64,000 nucleotides of DNA from Micromonospora ureilytica (GCF_015751765.1 NZ_JADOTX010000001.1:5394001-5458000); one strand, 5' to 3'; shown: positions 53,605 through 63,160, counted from the stretch's first letter. Translations and numbers: made by a program. Notes: a model not told the origin generated them from the letters alone.

Positions 53605-55094
53605 GGCTTGATCACCTCCGTGGGAGCACCGTGCAGCTGCTCGGGCGGGCCACCGCTGGGACGAGCCGCCTTGCCGCCGCCTCCACCGGTCACCGGTCGG
53701 CGGGCGCCGTCGGAGACCCGCAGCAACACCGCGATGAGCAGCCAGTTGGCCATCAGCGACGACCCACCGGCGGACAGGAACGGGGTGGTCTGACCGGTCA
53801 GCGGGATGAGCTTGCTGATCCCACCGACGATCACGAAGACCTGGAGGCCGAGGGTGAACGCCAGACCGCCGGCGAGCAGCTTGCCGAACGAGTCCCGAAC
53901 CGCGAGCGCGGCGCGCAGCCCGCGCTCCACGATCAGCAGGTAGACGACCAGCAGCGCGGAGAGGCCGAAGAGGCCGATCTCCTCACCGATTCCGGCGAAG
54001 ATGAAGTCGTTCTGCACCTCGGGCAGGATCTCCGGCTGACCGCCGCCCGGCCCCGCGCCGAAGAGCCCGCCCGTGCCCAGGGCGAGCAGCCCCTGCACGA
54101 GCTGGTAGCCCTTGTCGGTCGGGTCGGCGAACGGGTCGAGCCAGATCTCCGCCCGCACGTAGAAGTTGGCGAACGGCCCACCGACCGTCGAGCCGAGGAC
54201 GTAGGCGAGGTACGCCCCGCCGAAGAAGAGGACCAAGCCGATCAGCAGCCAGCTGACCCGTTCGGTGGCGATGTAGAGCGTCACCACGAACATGCCGAAG
54301 TAGAGCAGCGAGGTGCCCAGGTCCTTCTCGAAGACCAGCACCAGGACGCTGATCAGCCAGACGCCGACCACCGGGCCGAGGTCGCGGCCACGCGGGAAGT
54401 CGATGCCGAGGAAGCGCCGACTGGCCAGCGACAGCACCTCGCGCTTGCGCACCAGGTAGTAGGCGAAGAAGACCAGCAGCGCCAACTTGGCGAACTCACC
54501 AGGCTGGATGGAGAAGCTGCCCACCCGCACCCACAGCTTCGCGCCGTTGATCTCGGAGATGCTCGACGGCAGCACCGCCGGGATCATCACCAGCACGATG
54601 CCGGCCAACCCCAGGGTGTACGCGTACCGCGAGATCGACCGGTGGTCGCGCATGATCGCGAGCAGGCCGGCGGCGAGGACCACCGCACCGAGTGTCCAGG
54701 CCAGCTGGCGCCCGCCCTGCCCCGCGAAGACCGCCAGGGTCTCCCGCTCGGCCACCGGGGCGTCGCCCAGGTCGATCCGGCGGAGGAAGCCCACGCCGAG
54801 CCCGTTGAGCAGGGCCACCGCCGGCAGCAGTGCCGGGTCGGCGAACGGGGCGAGGAACCGGATGACCAGGTGCAGGCCGAGGAAGACCGCGCCGAGCGCG
54901 GCGGCCGGCATCCAGAAGTCCGAGGTGACCGTGTCCAGCAGGTTCGCCTCGACGGTCGCCCCGTACGCGGCCACCAGCGCCATCGCGAGCAGCAACAGGT
55001 ACAGCTCGGCGTTGCGGCGCGACCGCGCCAGGCGTACGCCGGATTGCTCGCCCGCGGTCGCGGGCGAGGGTGCCGGTGTGGCCGCTACGGTCAC
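53601..55094 (-). CDS. rodA: SEDS-family glycosyltransferase RodA/FtsW-type
   Basis: 497 residues with about twelve membrane helices. SEDS landmarks are GAKLWVRVGSFSIQPGEFAKLALLVFFAYYL near 185-215, FEKDLGTSLLYFGMF, the FANFYVRAEIWLDPFADPTDKGYQLVQGL loop and NDFIFAGIGEEIGLFG near 395. It polymerises lipid II glycans with PbpA. GTG at 55094 has GAGGA about 8 nt upstream. The C-terminal tail is Gly/Pro-rich and cytoplasmic. Confidence 0.94.
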   Translation of the reverse strand: MTVAATPAPSPATAGEQSGVRLARSRRNAELYLLLLAMALVAAYGATVEANLLDTVTSDFWMPAAALGAVFLGLHLVIRFLAPFADPALLPAVALLNGLGVGFLRRIDLGDAPVAERETLAVFAGQGGRQLAWTLGAVVLAAGLLAIMRDHRSISRYAYTLGLAGIVLVMIPAVLPSSISEINGAKLWVRVGSFSIQPGEFAKLALLVFFAYYLVRKREVLSLASRRFLGIDFPRGRDLGPVVGVWLISVLVLVFEKDLGTSLLYFGMFVVTLYIATERVSWLLIGLVLFFGGAYLAYVLGSTVGGPFANFYVRAEIWLDPFADPTDKGYQLVQGLLALGTGGLFGAGPGGGQPEILPEVQNDFIFAGIGEEIGLFGLSALLVVYLLIVERGLRAALAVRDSFGKLLAGGLAFTLGLQVFVIVGGISKLIPLTGQTTPFLSAGGSSLMANWLLIAVLLRVSDGARRPVTGGGGGKAARPSGGPPEQLHGAPTEVIKP

Positions 55095-55124
55095 GGGTGG
55101 AGTCCTCAGGATCTCAGCCGACGC

Positions 55125-56600
55125 TCACTCAGGAGACCGGCAACCGGCCGGGTCGAGCGCCGGCGTGGCCGAGTCGGAGGGCGTGACGTCGGGTGTGGTG
55201 GTCGCGCCGGCCCCACCGAGAGCGGTGGTGGCACCGACGGTCGGGCTTGCGCTGGCAACCCCGTTGGGGGTCGGCGACGCGTTGGCGCTCGGGCTGCCGT
55301 TCGGAGTCGGCGTCGAACCGATCGGCGTGGGCGTCGGCGTGGGCGTGCTGCCCTCGGTGACTGTCGCGTCGAGCGGGCAGAGTGGCTTCAGGTTGGGGTT
55401 GCTCGGCGTGTCGCTGGTCAGCTCGGCGAGCTGACGCTCGGCGTCCGGCTCACTCTTGGCCCGGATGCCGACCTTGACGGTGTCCTGGGCGGCGACCGTG
55501 AGGTCGTCCATGCGGGTGCCGCTGCGACGGTGCACGCTGGACAGGTCCATCCCGGCGATCTGACCCTGGACTCCGCGGAAGACGGCGACCTGGCCCTCTT
55601 CGGTGGCACCCACGTAGTACTGCCGCTGGGTGTACGTCCAACCGCCGAACGCAGCACCGCCGACGATCACCAGCAGGGCCAGCGCCATGGCGGCGGTCCG
55701 GACCGGGCGTCGCTTCGGTCGGTCGGCGTCATCGTCGGAGGCCGCCGGCTCCTCCGGCACGGCCGGGCGCGGCGCGGAGAGCGCCGAGGCTCGGGCGGCC
55801 GGAGTCGAGTCGTCGGCGGAGGTCGCCATTCCCCGGTCCTGGGCGGCGGCGCCGCCCACGATCGGAGTCGCCTCCACGATGTCCTGATCCGTGGCGTCGG
55901 CGATGATCACCGTGATGTTGTCCGGCCCACCGCCGCGCAGCGCGAGCTGCACCAGCCGCTCGACGCACTGCTGCGGGTCGGCGTACTCCCGCAGGGTCTC
56001 GCCGATGGTTTCGGCGCTGACCACGCCCGAGAGGCCGTCGCTGCAGATCAGGTACCGGTCGCCGGGCATGACCTGGCGGACCGAGTATTCCGGGTCGATG
56101 TCCCGACCGTCGAGGGCGCGGGTGAGCAGCGACCGCTGCGGGTGGCTGCTCGCCTCCTCGGCGCTGATCCGGCCTTCGTCGACGAGCATCTGGACGTACG
56201 TGTCGTCCTTGGTGATCTGCGCGAACTCGCCGTTACGCAGCAGATAGGCCCGCGAATCGCCGATGTGGACCATCCCCAGCTTGCTGCCGGTGAAGAGGGT
56301 CGCTGTCAGCGTGGTGCCCATCCCCTCCAGCTGCGGGTTGGCGTCCACCGTGTCGCGGAGTTGTTGGTTGGCGGTGCCCACGGCCGAACGCAACGCGTCG
56401 ACGAGAGCGTCCCCAGGGACGTCCTCGTCGAGCGGCGCCATGGCACCGATGACGATGTTGCTGGCGACGTCACCGGCGGCCATACCGCCCATGCCGTCGG
56501 CAACGGCGAGTAACCGCGGCCCGGCGTAGACGGAGTCTTGATTGCCGTCTCGGATCAGACCGCGGTCGCTGTGGGCCGCATAGCGCAGGGTCAGAGTCAT
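55125..56600 (-). CDS. pstP: PP2C-type serine/threonine phosphatase PstP
   Basis: 491 residues. The PPM domain at 1-240 has RYAAHSDRGLIRDGNQDSVYA, AVADGMGGMAAGD (metal-binding Asp), MGTTLTATLF, HIGDSRAYLLR and GGGPDNITVI. A linker and one helix (AAMALALLVIVGGAAFGGW, near 312-330) lead to an outer domain of ~160 residues with a long Pro/Thr/Ser tail. It reverses PknA/PknB phosphorylation. Start ATG overlaps the fhaB stop by 4 nt. Confidence 0.95.
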   Translation of the reverse strand: MTLTLRYAAHSDRGLIRDGNQDSVYAGPRLLAVADGMGGMAAGDVASNIVIGAMAPLDEDVPGDALVDALRSAVGTANQQLRDTVDANPQLEGMGTTLTATLFTGSKLGMVHIGDSRAYLLRNGEFAQITKDDTYVQMLVDEGRISAEEASSHPQRSLLTRALDGRDIDPEYSVRQVMPGDRYLICSDGLSGVVSAETIGETLREYADPQQCVERLVQLALRGGGPDNITVIIADATDQDIVEATPIVGGAAAQDRGMATSADDSTPAARASALSAPRPAVPEEPAASDDDADRPKRRPVRTAAMALALLVIVGGAAFGGWTYTQRQYYVGATEEGQVAVFRGVQGQIAGMDLSSVHRRSGTRMDDLTVAAQDTVKVGIRAKSEPDAERQLAELTSDTPSNPNLKPLCPLDATVTEGSTPTPTPTPIGSTPTPNGSPSANASPTPNGVASASPTVGATTALGGAGATTTPDVTPSDSATPALDPAGCRSPE

Positions 56601-57082
56601 GGCCGTAATTCGAGGGAAGTGCGGCCGATCCGGATCGGCACGCCGAGGGGGACGGGGGTTGGTCCGGAGACCTTAGCGCGATCGAGGTACGTGCCGTTAG
56701 TCGAGCCGAGGTCCTCGACGTACCACTGCCCGTCACGTGGCACGAGCCGGGCGTGTCGCGCGGAGGCGTAGTCGTCGGTGATGACCAGGGTGGAGTCCTC
56801 AGCCCGACCGATGGTGATCTGCGCTTCACCGAGAGTGATTTTCGTGCCGGCCAGCTGACCGGCCGTCACCACCAGCTGGTGCGCCGCTCTGCCCCGCTTC
56901 ACCTTTGCTGGCTTGGCCGCCTGCCCCGTCGAGGCGCCCACCGCGCGTGGCGCGGCCACCAGGCGACCGGACCGGGCGCCCGCGAAGAGGTCCCGGCGGA
57001 TCACGCCGACCACAGTGAACACGAAGATCCACAGCAGGATGAGGAACCCGAACCGGGCAACGGTGATGACCAGTTCCGGCAA
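56597..57082 (-). CDS. fhaB: FHA-domain protein FhaB (FipA)
   Basis: 161 residues. An N-terminal helix (VARFGFLILLWIFVFTVVGVI) is followed by basic RRDLFAGARSGR, a linker, and an FHA domain with TIGRAEDSTLVI, ASARHARLVPRDGQW and DLGSTNGTYL. It binds phosphothreonine peptides and links kinase signalling to division proteins. Start is TTG at 57082, six bases after the fhaA stop; no better start is available in frame before the helix. Confidence 0.93.
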   Translation of the reverse strand: MPELVITVARFGFLILLWIFVFTVVGVIRRDLFAGARSGRLVAAPRAVGASTGQAAKPAKVKRGRAAHQLVVTAGQLAGTKITLGEAQITIGRAEDSTLVITDDYASARHARLVPRDGQWYVEDLGSTNGTYLDRAKVSGPTPVPLGVPIRIGRTSLELRP

Positions 57083-57088
57083 GGCGGG

Positions 57089-57850
57089 TCAGCCGTCCAC
57101 GCGGAAGGTCAGCGTCGTCGTCCCGAGCTGGACCATGTCACCGGGGTTGAGCGCGACGGCGGAAACCCGCTGCCCGTTCACCATGGTGCCGTTGGTCGAA
57201 CCCAGATCCGTCAGCACGACCTGGCCCCCGTCGAAATCGAGCCGGGCGTGTCGCCGGGAGATGCCGACGTCGGGCAGACGCAGGTTGGCCTGGTCGCCGC
57301 GACCGATCACCGTCGACCCCATCTGGAGCGGGTAGGTGCGACCGTCGCCGGAGACCAGTCGCACGTTGCGACCGCCACCGTGCCCGGGCGGCGGGCCGTA
57401 GCCACCGCCCTGGTCGTACGCGGGGTAGGCGGGCGGGCCGGCGTCGTAGCCGGGTGCCGACACCGGGGCGACCTCGCCGCCGGTGTAGACCTCGGCCGTG
57501 ACACGGAACATGCCCGTGTCCAGACCCTCGCCTCGCTCGATCTCGACGATCACGTCGCCGTAGACCGTCCACGCCTGCTCGCCGATGAACTCCGCCTGCG
57601 ACTGGGCCAACTCCTGGGCCAGCGCAGCGGCGTACGGCGCCAGCCGACTGTGGTCGAACGGCGAGAGATCGATCACGTAGCGGTTGGGCACCAACGTGCG
57701 CCCACCGGCCAGGATCGCCTTGTGCGCCTCGGCCTCCCGCTGCATGGCGTTGAGGATCTCCACGGGGTGGACCACCCCTTTGAAGACCTTGGCGAAGGCC
57801 CCTTCGACCAGGCCTTCCAGACGCTTCTCGAAGCGTTGCAGCACGCTCAC
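57089..57850 (-). CDS. fhaA: DUF3662 and FHA domain protein FhaA
   Basis: 253 residues. The N-terminal DUF3662 domain begins SVLQRFEKRLEGLVEGAFAKVFKG and contains EAEAHKAILAGGRTLVPNRYVI. A Gly/Pro/Tyr-rich linker follows at about 125-160, then an FHA domain with STVIGRGDQANLRLPDVG, ISRRHARLDF and DLGSTNGTMVNG. GTG at 57850 is chosen because GAGGAGG lies just upstream, and family members start MSVLQRFEK. It is the first gene of the operon that ends with pknB. Confidence 0.93.
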   Translation of the reverse strand: MSVLQRFEKRLEGLVEGAFAKVFKGVVHPVEILNAMQREAEAHKAILAGGRTLVPNRYVIDLSPFDHSRLAPYAAALAQELAQSQAEFIGEQAWTVYGDVIVEIERGEGLDTGMFRVTAEVYTGGEVAPVSAPGYDAGPPAYPAYDQGGGYGPPPGHGGGRNVRLVSGDGRTYPLQMGSTVIGRGDQANLRLPDVGISRRHARLDFDGGQVVLTDLGSTNGTMVNGQRVSAVALNPGDMVQLGTTTLTFRVDG

Positions 57851-57975
57851 CGGCTCCTCCTCGGGTCCCGAGGACATGATGGTATCCGGCCGGCGCGCGC
57901 GCAGCTCACACGCCGCTCGGCCGGCTGCTCTCGGCCCGTTCGGAAGGGCCGGGACTGTCGTGCTAATCTTTCGTC

Positions 57976-58002
57976 CGCCACGAACGGTAATCGCTCGTGG
58001 CG
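57976..58002. promoter_or_regulatory. 8-bp inverted repeat between fhaA and tRNA-Leu
   Basis: CGCCACGA (57976-57983) and TCGTGGCG (57995-58002) are perfect complements with 11 nt between. It is about 125 bp upstream of fhaA on the minus strand and could be an operator or a leader hairpin of the kinase operon. Confidence 0.4.
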
Positions 58003-58036
58003 AGCGTCGGGGACAGCGTAGTATTCCCGGGGCCCG

Positions 58037-58066
58037 TTGGAGACAGCGGGGCCGGGCGGCTAGAGT
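58037..58066 (+). promoter_or_regulatory. Promoter of tRNA-Leu
   Basis: TTGGAG (58037-58042) and TAGAGT (58061-58066) are spaced 18 nt. The predicted start is about 10 bp before the tRNA 5' end at 58084. This is the best sigma-70-type promoter match in the right part of the window. Confidence 0.6.
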
Positions 58067-58083
58067 GTCCCGGGTTGTGCCAC

Positions 58084-58169
58084 GGGGATGTGGCGGAATG
58101 GCAGACGCGCACGGTTCAGGTCCGTGTGCCCGAAAGGGCGTGGGGGTTCAACTCCCCCCATCCCCACCA
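58084..58169 (+). tRNA. tRNA-Leu (anticodon CAG)
   Basis: The acceptor stem GGGGATG/CATCCCC is perfect with encoded CCA at 58167-58169. Anticodon stem CACGG/CCGTG encloses TTCAGGT, giving CAG. A variable arm (TGCCCGAAAGGGCG) marks a class II tRNA, and the T arm has GGTTCAACTCC. It lies upstream of the epimerase gene. No integrase or duplicated 3' end is seen. Confidence 0.96.
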
Positions 58170-58275
58170 CCGACGAGGGCTCCGCTTCATGCGGGGCCCT
58201 TCCGTCATATCGGGGCGTGCTGGACGTCACGCTATGCTCCGATGGATTCTGCCTCCGATGGACCAGGAGTGGCGT

Positions 58276-59349
58276 GTGAGTGTCGCGTTGGTGACAGGGT
58301 CGGGTGGTCTGATCGGCTCCGAGGCGGTCCGGCATTTCGCCGGCCTCGGTCTGGATGTCGTCGGTATCGACAACGACATGCGCCGGTACTTCTTCGGCGA
58401 GGACGGCTCCACCTCGTGGAGCCTGGAACGGCTCGGCCGTGATCTGGGTAACGCGTACACCCACTTCGCGGTGGACATCCGGGACCGGGACGGCCTGGAG
58501 CAGGTGTTCAAGAAGTACGGCTCGGACATCGCCGTGGTGATCCACAGCGCCGCGCAGCCGAGCCACGACTGGGCGGCCAAGGAGCCGTTCACGGACTTCG
58601 ACGTGAACGCCGGCGGCACGCTCAACATGCTGGAGAACACCCGCCGGCACGCGATCGACGCGGCGTTCATCCACTGCTCGACCAACAAGGTCTACGGTGA
58701 CCGGCCCAACGGCCTGCCGCTGGTCGAGCTGGAGACCCGGTACGAGTTGCCCGAGGACCACCGCTGGTACCAGGGCATCACCGAAGAGATGTCGATCGAC
58801 CACTCGCTGCACTCGGTCTTCGGCGCCTCCAAGGTCGCCGCGGACGTGATGGTCCAGGAGTACGGGCGCTACTTCGACATGAAGACCGCCTGCTTCCGGG
58901 GCGGCACCCTGACCGGCCCGGCGCACTCCGCTGCCGAGCTGCACGGGTTCCTGGCCTACCTGATGCGCTGCGTCATGGAGGGCCGGACGTACAACCTGTT
59001 CGGCTACAAGGGCAAGATGGTCCGGGACGCGATCCACTCGCACGACGTGCTGACCGCGTTCGAGGCGTTCTTCCGGGCCCCCCGGTCCGCCGAGGTCTAC
59101 AACCTTGGCGGCGGCCGGCACTCCAACACCTCCCACATCGAGGCGTTCCGGATCGCGGAGGAGATCACCGGCCGCGAGGCGCAGATCAACTACGTCGAGC
59201 AGAACCGCACCGGCGACCACCAGTGGTACGTCAGCAGCATGGCCCGGTTTGAGGCGCAGTATCCGGACTGGAAGATCACTTACGACGTGCCGATGATCCT
59301 GCGGGAAATCTACGAGGCCAACGTGGACAAGTGGGTGGCCCAGCCGTGA
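58276..59349 (+). CDS. NAD-dependent sugar epimerase/dehydratase (extended SDR)
   Basis: 357 residues from GTG at 58276, with AGGAG 6 nt upstream. The nucleotide-binding motif is [22 protein letters not shown] follows near 32-37, and [10 protein letters not shown] lies near 86. CSTNKVYGD resembles CDP-tyvelose epimerase-type enzymes. The expected YxxxK is FGASK near residue 178, with Phe instead of Tyr. Context with a WecG transferase (4-nt GTGA overlap) points to cell-surface polysaccharide synthesis. Substrate unknown. Confidence 0.85.
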   Translation: MSVALVTGSGGLIGSEAVRHFAGLGLDVVGIDNDMRRYFFGEDGSTSWSLERLGRDLGNAYTHFAVDIRDRDGLEQVFKKYGSDIAVVIHSAAQPSHDWAAKEPFTDFDVNAGGTLNMLENTRRHAIDAAFIHCSTNKVYGDRPNGLPLVELETRYELPEDHRWYQGITEEMSIDHSLHSVFGASKVAADVMVQEYGRYFDMKTACFRGGTLTGPAHSAAELHGFLAYLMRCVMEGRTYNLFGYKGKMVRDAIHSHDVLTAFEAFFRAPRSAEVYNLGGGRHSNTSHIEAFRIAEEITGREAQINYVEQNRTGDHQWYVSSMARFEAQYPDWKITYDVPMILREIYEANVDKWVAQP

Positions 59350-60152
59350 GCACCCGAACCAAGCGCAACGTGCTCGGCGTCCTGGTCGACGCGACCGACT
59401 ACGCCACGGCGACCGACGCGGTGGTGACCGCGGCGCACGAGCGGCGTCCCCTCGCGCTGACCGCGCTGGCCGTGCACGGTGTGATGACCGGGGTGCTCGA
59501 CCCGGCGCACAACGCGCGGCTCAACTCCTTCGACGTGGTCACACCGGACGGGCAGCCGGTGCGGTGGGCACTCAACCTGCTGCACCACGCCGGGCTCGGC
59601 GACCGGGTGTACGGGCCGACCCTGACCCTGCACGTCCTGTCGCGCTTCGCCGACGAAGGGCTACCGGTCTACCTGTACGGCTCGACCGAGGAGACCCTCG
59701 CCCGGTTGATCCCGGCCCTGGAACGGATGTTCCCCGCGCTGAAGATCGCCGGGGTGGAGCCGTCCAAGTTCCGTGCCGTCCAGCCCGGCGAGGACGCCGA
59801 GATCGCCGACCGGATCCGGTCCAGCGGTGCCCGGCTGGTCCTGGTCGGGCTCGGCTGCCCGCGCCAGGAGGTCTTCACGTACGCCATGCGGCCGCTGCTC
59901 GACATGCCGCTGATGGCGGTCGGCGCGGCCTTCGACTACCACGCCGGGCTACTGCGCCAGCCCCCGCCGTGGATGCAGCGCGCCGGCCTGGAGTGGCTCT
60001 GGCGTCTCGGCCTGGAGCCGAAGAGGCTCTGGCGCCGCTACGTCATCCTCAACCCGGCCTACCTGAGCCGGCTCGCCGCACAGAAGACCGGCCTGTGGAA
60101 GGCCCGCCCGCCGGCGCCGGCCACCGAGCGGCCGGCCAGCTTCTCGGTCTGA
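59346..60152 (+). CDS. WecG/TagA/CpsF-family glycosyltransferase
   Basis: 268 residues. Family features are [39 protein letters not shown] (about 43-80; Asp in TPDG is the catalytic candidate), [14 protein letters not shown] near 115, [14 protein letters not shown] near 166 and [12 protein letters not shown] near 190. The N-terminus is variable. These enzymes add a sugar to a lipid-linked acceptor (teichoic acid linkage or capsule). Start is GTG overlapping the epimerase stop by 4 nt. A strong hairpin follows. Confidence 0.9.
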   Translation: MSTRTKRNVLGVLVDATDYATATDAVVTAAHERRPLALTALAVHGVMTGVLDPAHNARLNSFDVVTPDGQPVRWALNLLHHAGLGDRVYGPTLTLHVLSRFADEGLPVYLYGSTEETLARLIPALERMFPALKIAGVEPSKFRAVQPGEDAEIADRIRSSGARLVLVGLGCPRQEVFTYAMRPLLDMPLMAVGAAFDYHAGLLRQPPPWMQRAGLEWLWRLGLEPKRLWRRYVILNPAYLSRLAAQKTGLWKARPPAPATERPASFSV

Positions 60153-60169
60153 ACCCGATCCGTACGACG

Positions 60170-60204
60170 CGAGGCCCCACCCGGCGATACCGGGTGGGGC
60201 CTCG
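60170..60204. terminator. Perfect 15-bp bidirectional terminator
   Basis: CGAGGCCCCACCCGG (60170-60184) pairs with CCGGGTGGGGCCTCG (60190-60204) around CGATA. It separates the convergent WecG and protease genes. Confidence 0.85.
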
Positions 60205-60220
60205 GTCGTTCAGAGACCGG

Positions 60221-61777
60221 TCAGACGGTCAGGGTCCAGGTGTTGATGTAGCCGGTGTCGGCCGAGTAGGTGTCCCGCACCTGAAGTCGCCAGATGCCGT
60301 CGGCGGCCTCACCGGACACGTTGACCGTGTACGTGGCGTTCACGTTGTCGGTGCTGTCCGAGGTGCTGCTGTTCTTCAGCCGGTACGAGCTGCCGTCCGG
60401 GGCGAGCAGGTCGATGACCAGGTCACCGCGGTAGGTGTGCACGATGTTCACCGCCACGGTGGAGGCCGAGGAGGCGTTGCGACCGCACCCGGAGATGGTG
60501 ATCGAGCTGGTCACCGCGGAGCCGGCGTCCGGGATCGACACGTCGGTGCCGTTGGTGCCGGTACAGCCGGTGGGCGGCGGCGGGGTGCTGCCGGTGCCCA
60601 CGTAGAGCAACAGGTTCGGCGAGCCCGAGCCGGGGTTGCTCACCACGTTCGGGGTCGCGTTGGCCACCAGTTGGTTGCGGACCTGAGCCGGGGTCCAGCT
60701 CGGGTTGGCGCTGGCCACCAGGGCCGCCGCTCCGACCACGTGCGGCGTGGCCATCGAGGTGCCGCTGATCGTGTTGGTCGCGGTGTTGCTGTTGTACCAG
60801 GCCGAGGTGATCGACGAGCCGGGCGCGAAGATGTCCAGGCAGGTGCCGACGTTGGAGAACGACGACCGGGCATCCGAGCTGGTCGTCGAGCCCACCGTGA
60901 TGGCCTCCGTGGTGCGCGCCGGCGAGGTGTTGCAGGCGTTCGCGCCGTTGTCGTTGCCGGCCGCCAGGCCGTACGTGACACCCGAGGCGATCGAGTTGCG
61001 GACGGCGTTGTCCAGCGAGCTGTTCGCGCCGCCGCCGAGGCTCATGTTCGCCACCGCCGGCTTGATCGCGTTCGCGGTGACCCAGTCGACACCGCCGATC
61101 ACACCGGCGTTGGTGCCGCTGCCCGAGCAGTTCAGCACCCGTACGCCGACGAGCTGGACGGCCTTGGCCACCCCGTACGCGGACCCGCCGACGGTGCCGG
61201 CCACGTGGGTGCCGTGCCCGTTGCAGTCGTCGGCCGACCCGCCGTCCACCGCGTCGTAGCCGGAGGTGGCCCGGCCGCCGAAGTCGTTGTGGGAGAACCG
61301 GATGCCGGTGTCGATGATGTAGGCGTGCACGTTGCTCGCCGTGTTGGGGTAGGTGTAGGAGCTGTCCAACGGCAGGTTGCGCTGGTCGATCCGGTCGAGA
61401 CCCCAGGAGGGCGGGTTGGTCTGCGTGCCGGAGATCGAGACGGTGTGGTTCTGCTCGACGTACGCCACCGCCGGGTCTGCCGCGATCCGCGCCGCCGCGC
61501 TCGCGCTCACCTTGGCCTCGAAGCCGCGCAGCGCCGCGCCGTAGGTGCGGGCCACGGTGCCGCCGTGGCGGCCGGATAGCCGCTTCGCGGTGTCGCCGAC
61601 CCGGTCCCGGGCCACGGCGCTGTCCTTGAGTACGACGATGTAGCTGTCCGGCACGGCGGTGGCTCCGCCGGCGGCCCGAACCACACCGACGGGTTCGGCG
61701 GCCAGGGCTGGGGTGCCGACGGCCAGCATGGTCGCCGCGGCCACCCCGATCAGCACGGACCTTCGTGGAAGACCCAT
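60221..61777 (-). CDS. Secreted S8 (subtilisin-like) serine protease with P domain
   Basis: 518 residues. A signal peptide ends at TPALAAEP (near 28). An I9 propeptide inhibitor follows (PDSYIVVLKDSAV, FEAKVSASAAARIAADPAVAYVEQNH, 43-110). The catalytic domain has Asp in IIDTGIRFSH (near 155), His in NGHGTHVAG (near 190), Asn in GLAAGNDNG and Ser in ISGTSMATPHV (near 340). A linker (TGSTPPPPTGCTG) leads to a C-terminal proprotein-convertase P-like domain (HTYRGDLVIDLLAPDG, GIWRLQVRD). It resembles extracellular degradative proteases of soil actinobacteria. Confidence 0.93.
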   Translation of the reverse strand: MGLPRRSVLIGVAAATMLAVGTPALAAEPVGVVRAAGGATAVPDSYIVVLKDSAVARDRVGDTAKRLSGRHGGTVARTYGAALRGFEAKVSASAAARIAADPAVAYVEQNHTVSISGTQTNPPSWGLDRIDQRNLPLDSSYTYPNTASNVHAYIIDTGIRFSHNDFGGRATSGYDAVDGGSADDCNGHGTHVAGTVGGSAYGVAKAVQLVGVRVLNCSGSGTNAGVIGGVDWVTANAIKPAVANMSLGGGANSSLDNAVRNSIASGVTYGLAAGNDNGANACNTSPARTTEAITVGSTTSSDARSSFSNVGTCLDIFAPGSSITSAWYNSNTATNTISGTSMATPHVVGAAALVASANPSWTPAQVRNQLVANATPNVVSNPGSGSPNLLLYVGTGSTPPPPTGCTGTNGTDVSIPDAGSAVTSSITISGCGRNASSASTVAVNIVHTYRGDLVIDLLAPDGSSYRLKNSSTSDSTDNVNATYTVNVSGEAADGIWRLQVRDTYSADTGYINTWTLTV

Positions 61778-61994
61778 CTCCTACCTCCCTCTGACCGGCG
61801 GCGGAACGTGACCACCGGTCCCAACATCAATCGACACTCGCCGATCTAGCTGAGGGTAGATCAGCCGTCGGGCAGTTGAACATGCCGAAACGTCCATAAC
61901 CTTCGAGTGATGACCCCCTACGGGCCCGGCGTCCGGGGTGAACGGGGGACGCGCCCGGATTCGCCTCGCCGGAATTCGGGAAAGACTCTCGAAC

Positions 61995-62594
61995 ATGGAG
62001 AGTCAGCTCACCATCCTGCTCCCGGTCGCCGCCGTCTGGCTGGCCGCCGGCGTCGTTGCCGACGGCCTTCCCCGGCTGCGCAACACCCGCACGCTGCGCC
62101 GGCGTACCGGATGGTTGCTGGTGTTGGCCCTCACCGGCGTGGCGCTCACCGCGGCCGTGCTCGGCGGCGGGCTGCTCAGCTCCGGCACCACGCCGGTCGA
62201 CCGGGCCGCCGCCGGGCTCACCCTGGCCGCCGTCCCGGCACTCGTGGCGACGGTCTGCTCGGTACGACGGATCCGCCGGCTCTGGGCCGGTGCTGGCGCG
62301 TTCGCCAGCGCCCCCGCCACCCCCGCGCCGCACGGGCTGCGCGCCGCCGCGGCCCACCCGCTCGTCGGGCTGCCACTACAGGTCACCGCCCTGGCCACGC
62401 TGCCGGCGTTGATCGCGGCGGCCGGCGCCGACCTCGGAGCCGACCCCGGTGTCACCGGGCCGGCGATAACCGTGGGCGCGCTCGCGGTGGTCGCCATCGG
62501 GGTTCGGCACGCGCTCCGCCACAACCGCCTCGCCGAGCGAGCCCAGCCCACCGCCGCACGGTCAACGCGGGCGGCTGGGGCCCTGCACGTATAG
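61995..62594 (+). CDS. Hypothetical multi-pass membrane protein
   Basis: 199 residues with about five hydrophobic segments (for example LTILLPVAAVWLAAGVVADGL, LLVLALTGVALTAAVLGGGLL, ITVGALAVVAIGV) and short basic loops (RNTRTLRRR, VRRIRRL). ATG at 61995 is used because it starts the first helix. I recognise no family. The gene overlaps the convergent gene at 62562 by 33 bp at their 3' ends. Confidence 0.6.
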   Translation: MESQLTILLPVAAVWLAAGVVADGLPRLRNTRTLRRRTGWLLVLALTGVALTAAVLGGGLLSSGTTPVDRAAAGLTLAAVPALVATVCSVRRIRRLWAGAGAFASAPATPAPHGLRAAAAHPLVGLPLQVTALATLPALIAAAGADLGADPGVTGPAITVGALAVVAIGVRHALRHNRLAERAQPTAARSTRAAGALHV

Positions 62595-62960
62595 CAACTC
62601 CAGGATCGACCTGGTCGCCTCGAACCAGCGGTCCAGCCAGTCCTGCGAGGGCACTGTGCCCTTTGGCGGCAACTCCATCAGCAGACCACGCAGCAACGGG
62701 TGGTCAGCCAACGACTCGGGCGGCTGCATCGGCCAGCCCGACGGCGGGAACGACGGCTCGATCAGCGGGTTCGGGTCCAGTGAGGGCAGCGAGAGCGGAG
62801 GATCCGTCGTCTCGGAAGTGCCCTCCCGACCACTCAACTCCTGGTCGGTCGAGACCACCTCGGTCAGAACCGTGTCCCGACGAGCGCCGCGGTACTTGCC
62901 ACCGAACCGCTCCGGCTTCGCCGGACCGGTGGTGAGGTTGTCTGAACCGATCGTCGTCAT
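62562..62960 (-). CDS. Hypothetical protein, 132 aa
   Basis: A soluble, proline-rich protein. The N-terminal half is polar with no obvious domain (ERFGGKYRGARRD, TDQELSGREG), and the C-terminal half has a short helix (DWLDRWFEATRSILELLYVQ). No family recognised. The ATG start and codon use are typical. The 33-bp antiparallel overlap with the neighbouring stop is unusual but plausible. It is followed upstream by a 200-bp gap. Confidence 0.55.
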   Translation of the reverse strand: MTTIGSDNLTTGPAKPERFGGKYRGARRDTVLTEVVSTDQELSGREGTSETTDPPLSLPSLDPNPLIEPSFPPSGWPMQPPESLADHPLLRGLLMELPPKGTVPSQDWLDRWFEATRSILELLYVQGPSRPR

Positions 62961-63115
62961 CCGTCTCGCCTACTCGCTCGGTTGCGGGCCGGTGCGGCGG
63001 GTCGTCGACCAGCGCCGTACCGACCGGTTCAACGAGACGGGGGCGCTGTGGCGACGGGAATCCCGACGGAACCTCGCCGACCGCCACCGCGACGCGCCTC
63101 CTGGGGACACGGCAA

Positions 63116-63145
63116 AGTCCCCGTCCGGCGAACCGGACGGGGACT
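63116..63145 (-). terminator. Terminator after the DUF397/XRE pair
   Basis: AGTCCCCGTCCGG (63116-63128) pairs perfectly with 63133-63145 around CGAA. On the minus strand it is followed by TTTGCC and lies 16 bp after the DUF397 stop. Confidence 0.8.
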
Positions 63146-63160
63146 CCACTGACCACTCGG

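Noticed and set aside
53595..56513. 972-codon open frame on the + strand opposite rodA and pstP
   Set aside because: It is antisense to well-recognised rodA, pstP and part of pbpA, has Arg/Gln/His/Val-biased composition typical of high-GC shadow frames, and shows no domain.
58084..58260. tRNA-Leu as an attachment site for an integrated element
   Set aside because: No integrase gene, no duplicated tRNA 3' end and no compositional change follow; the downstream genes look native.
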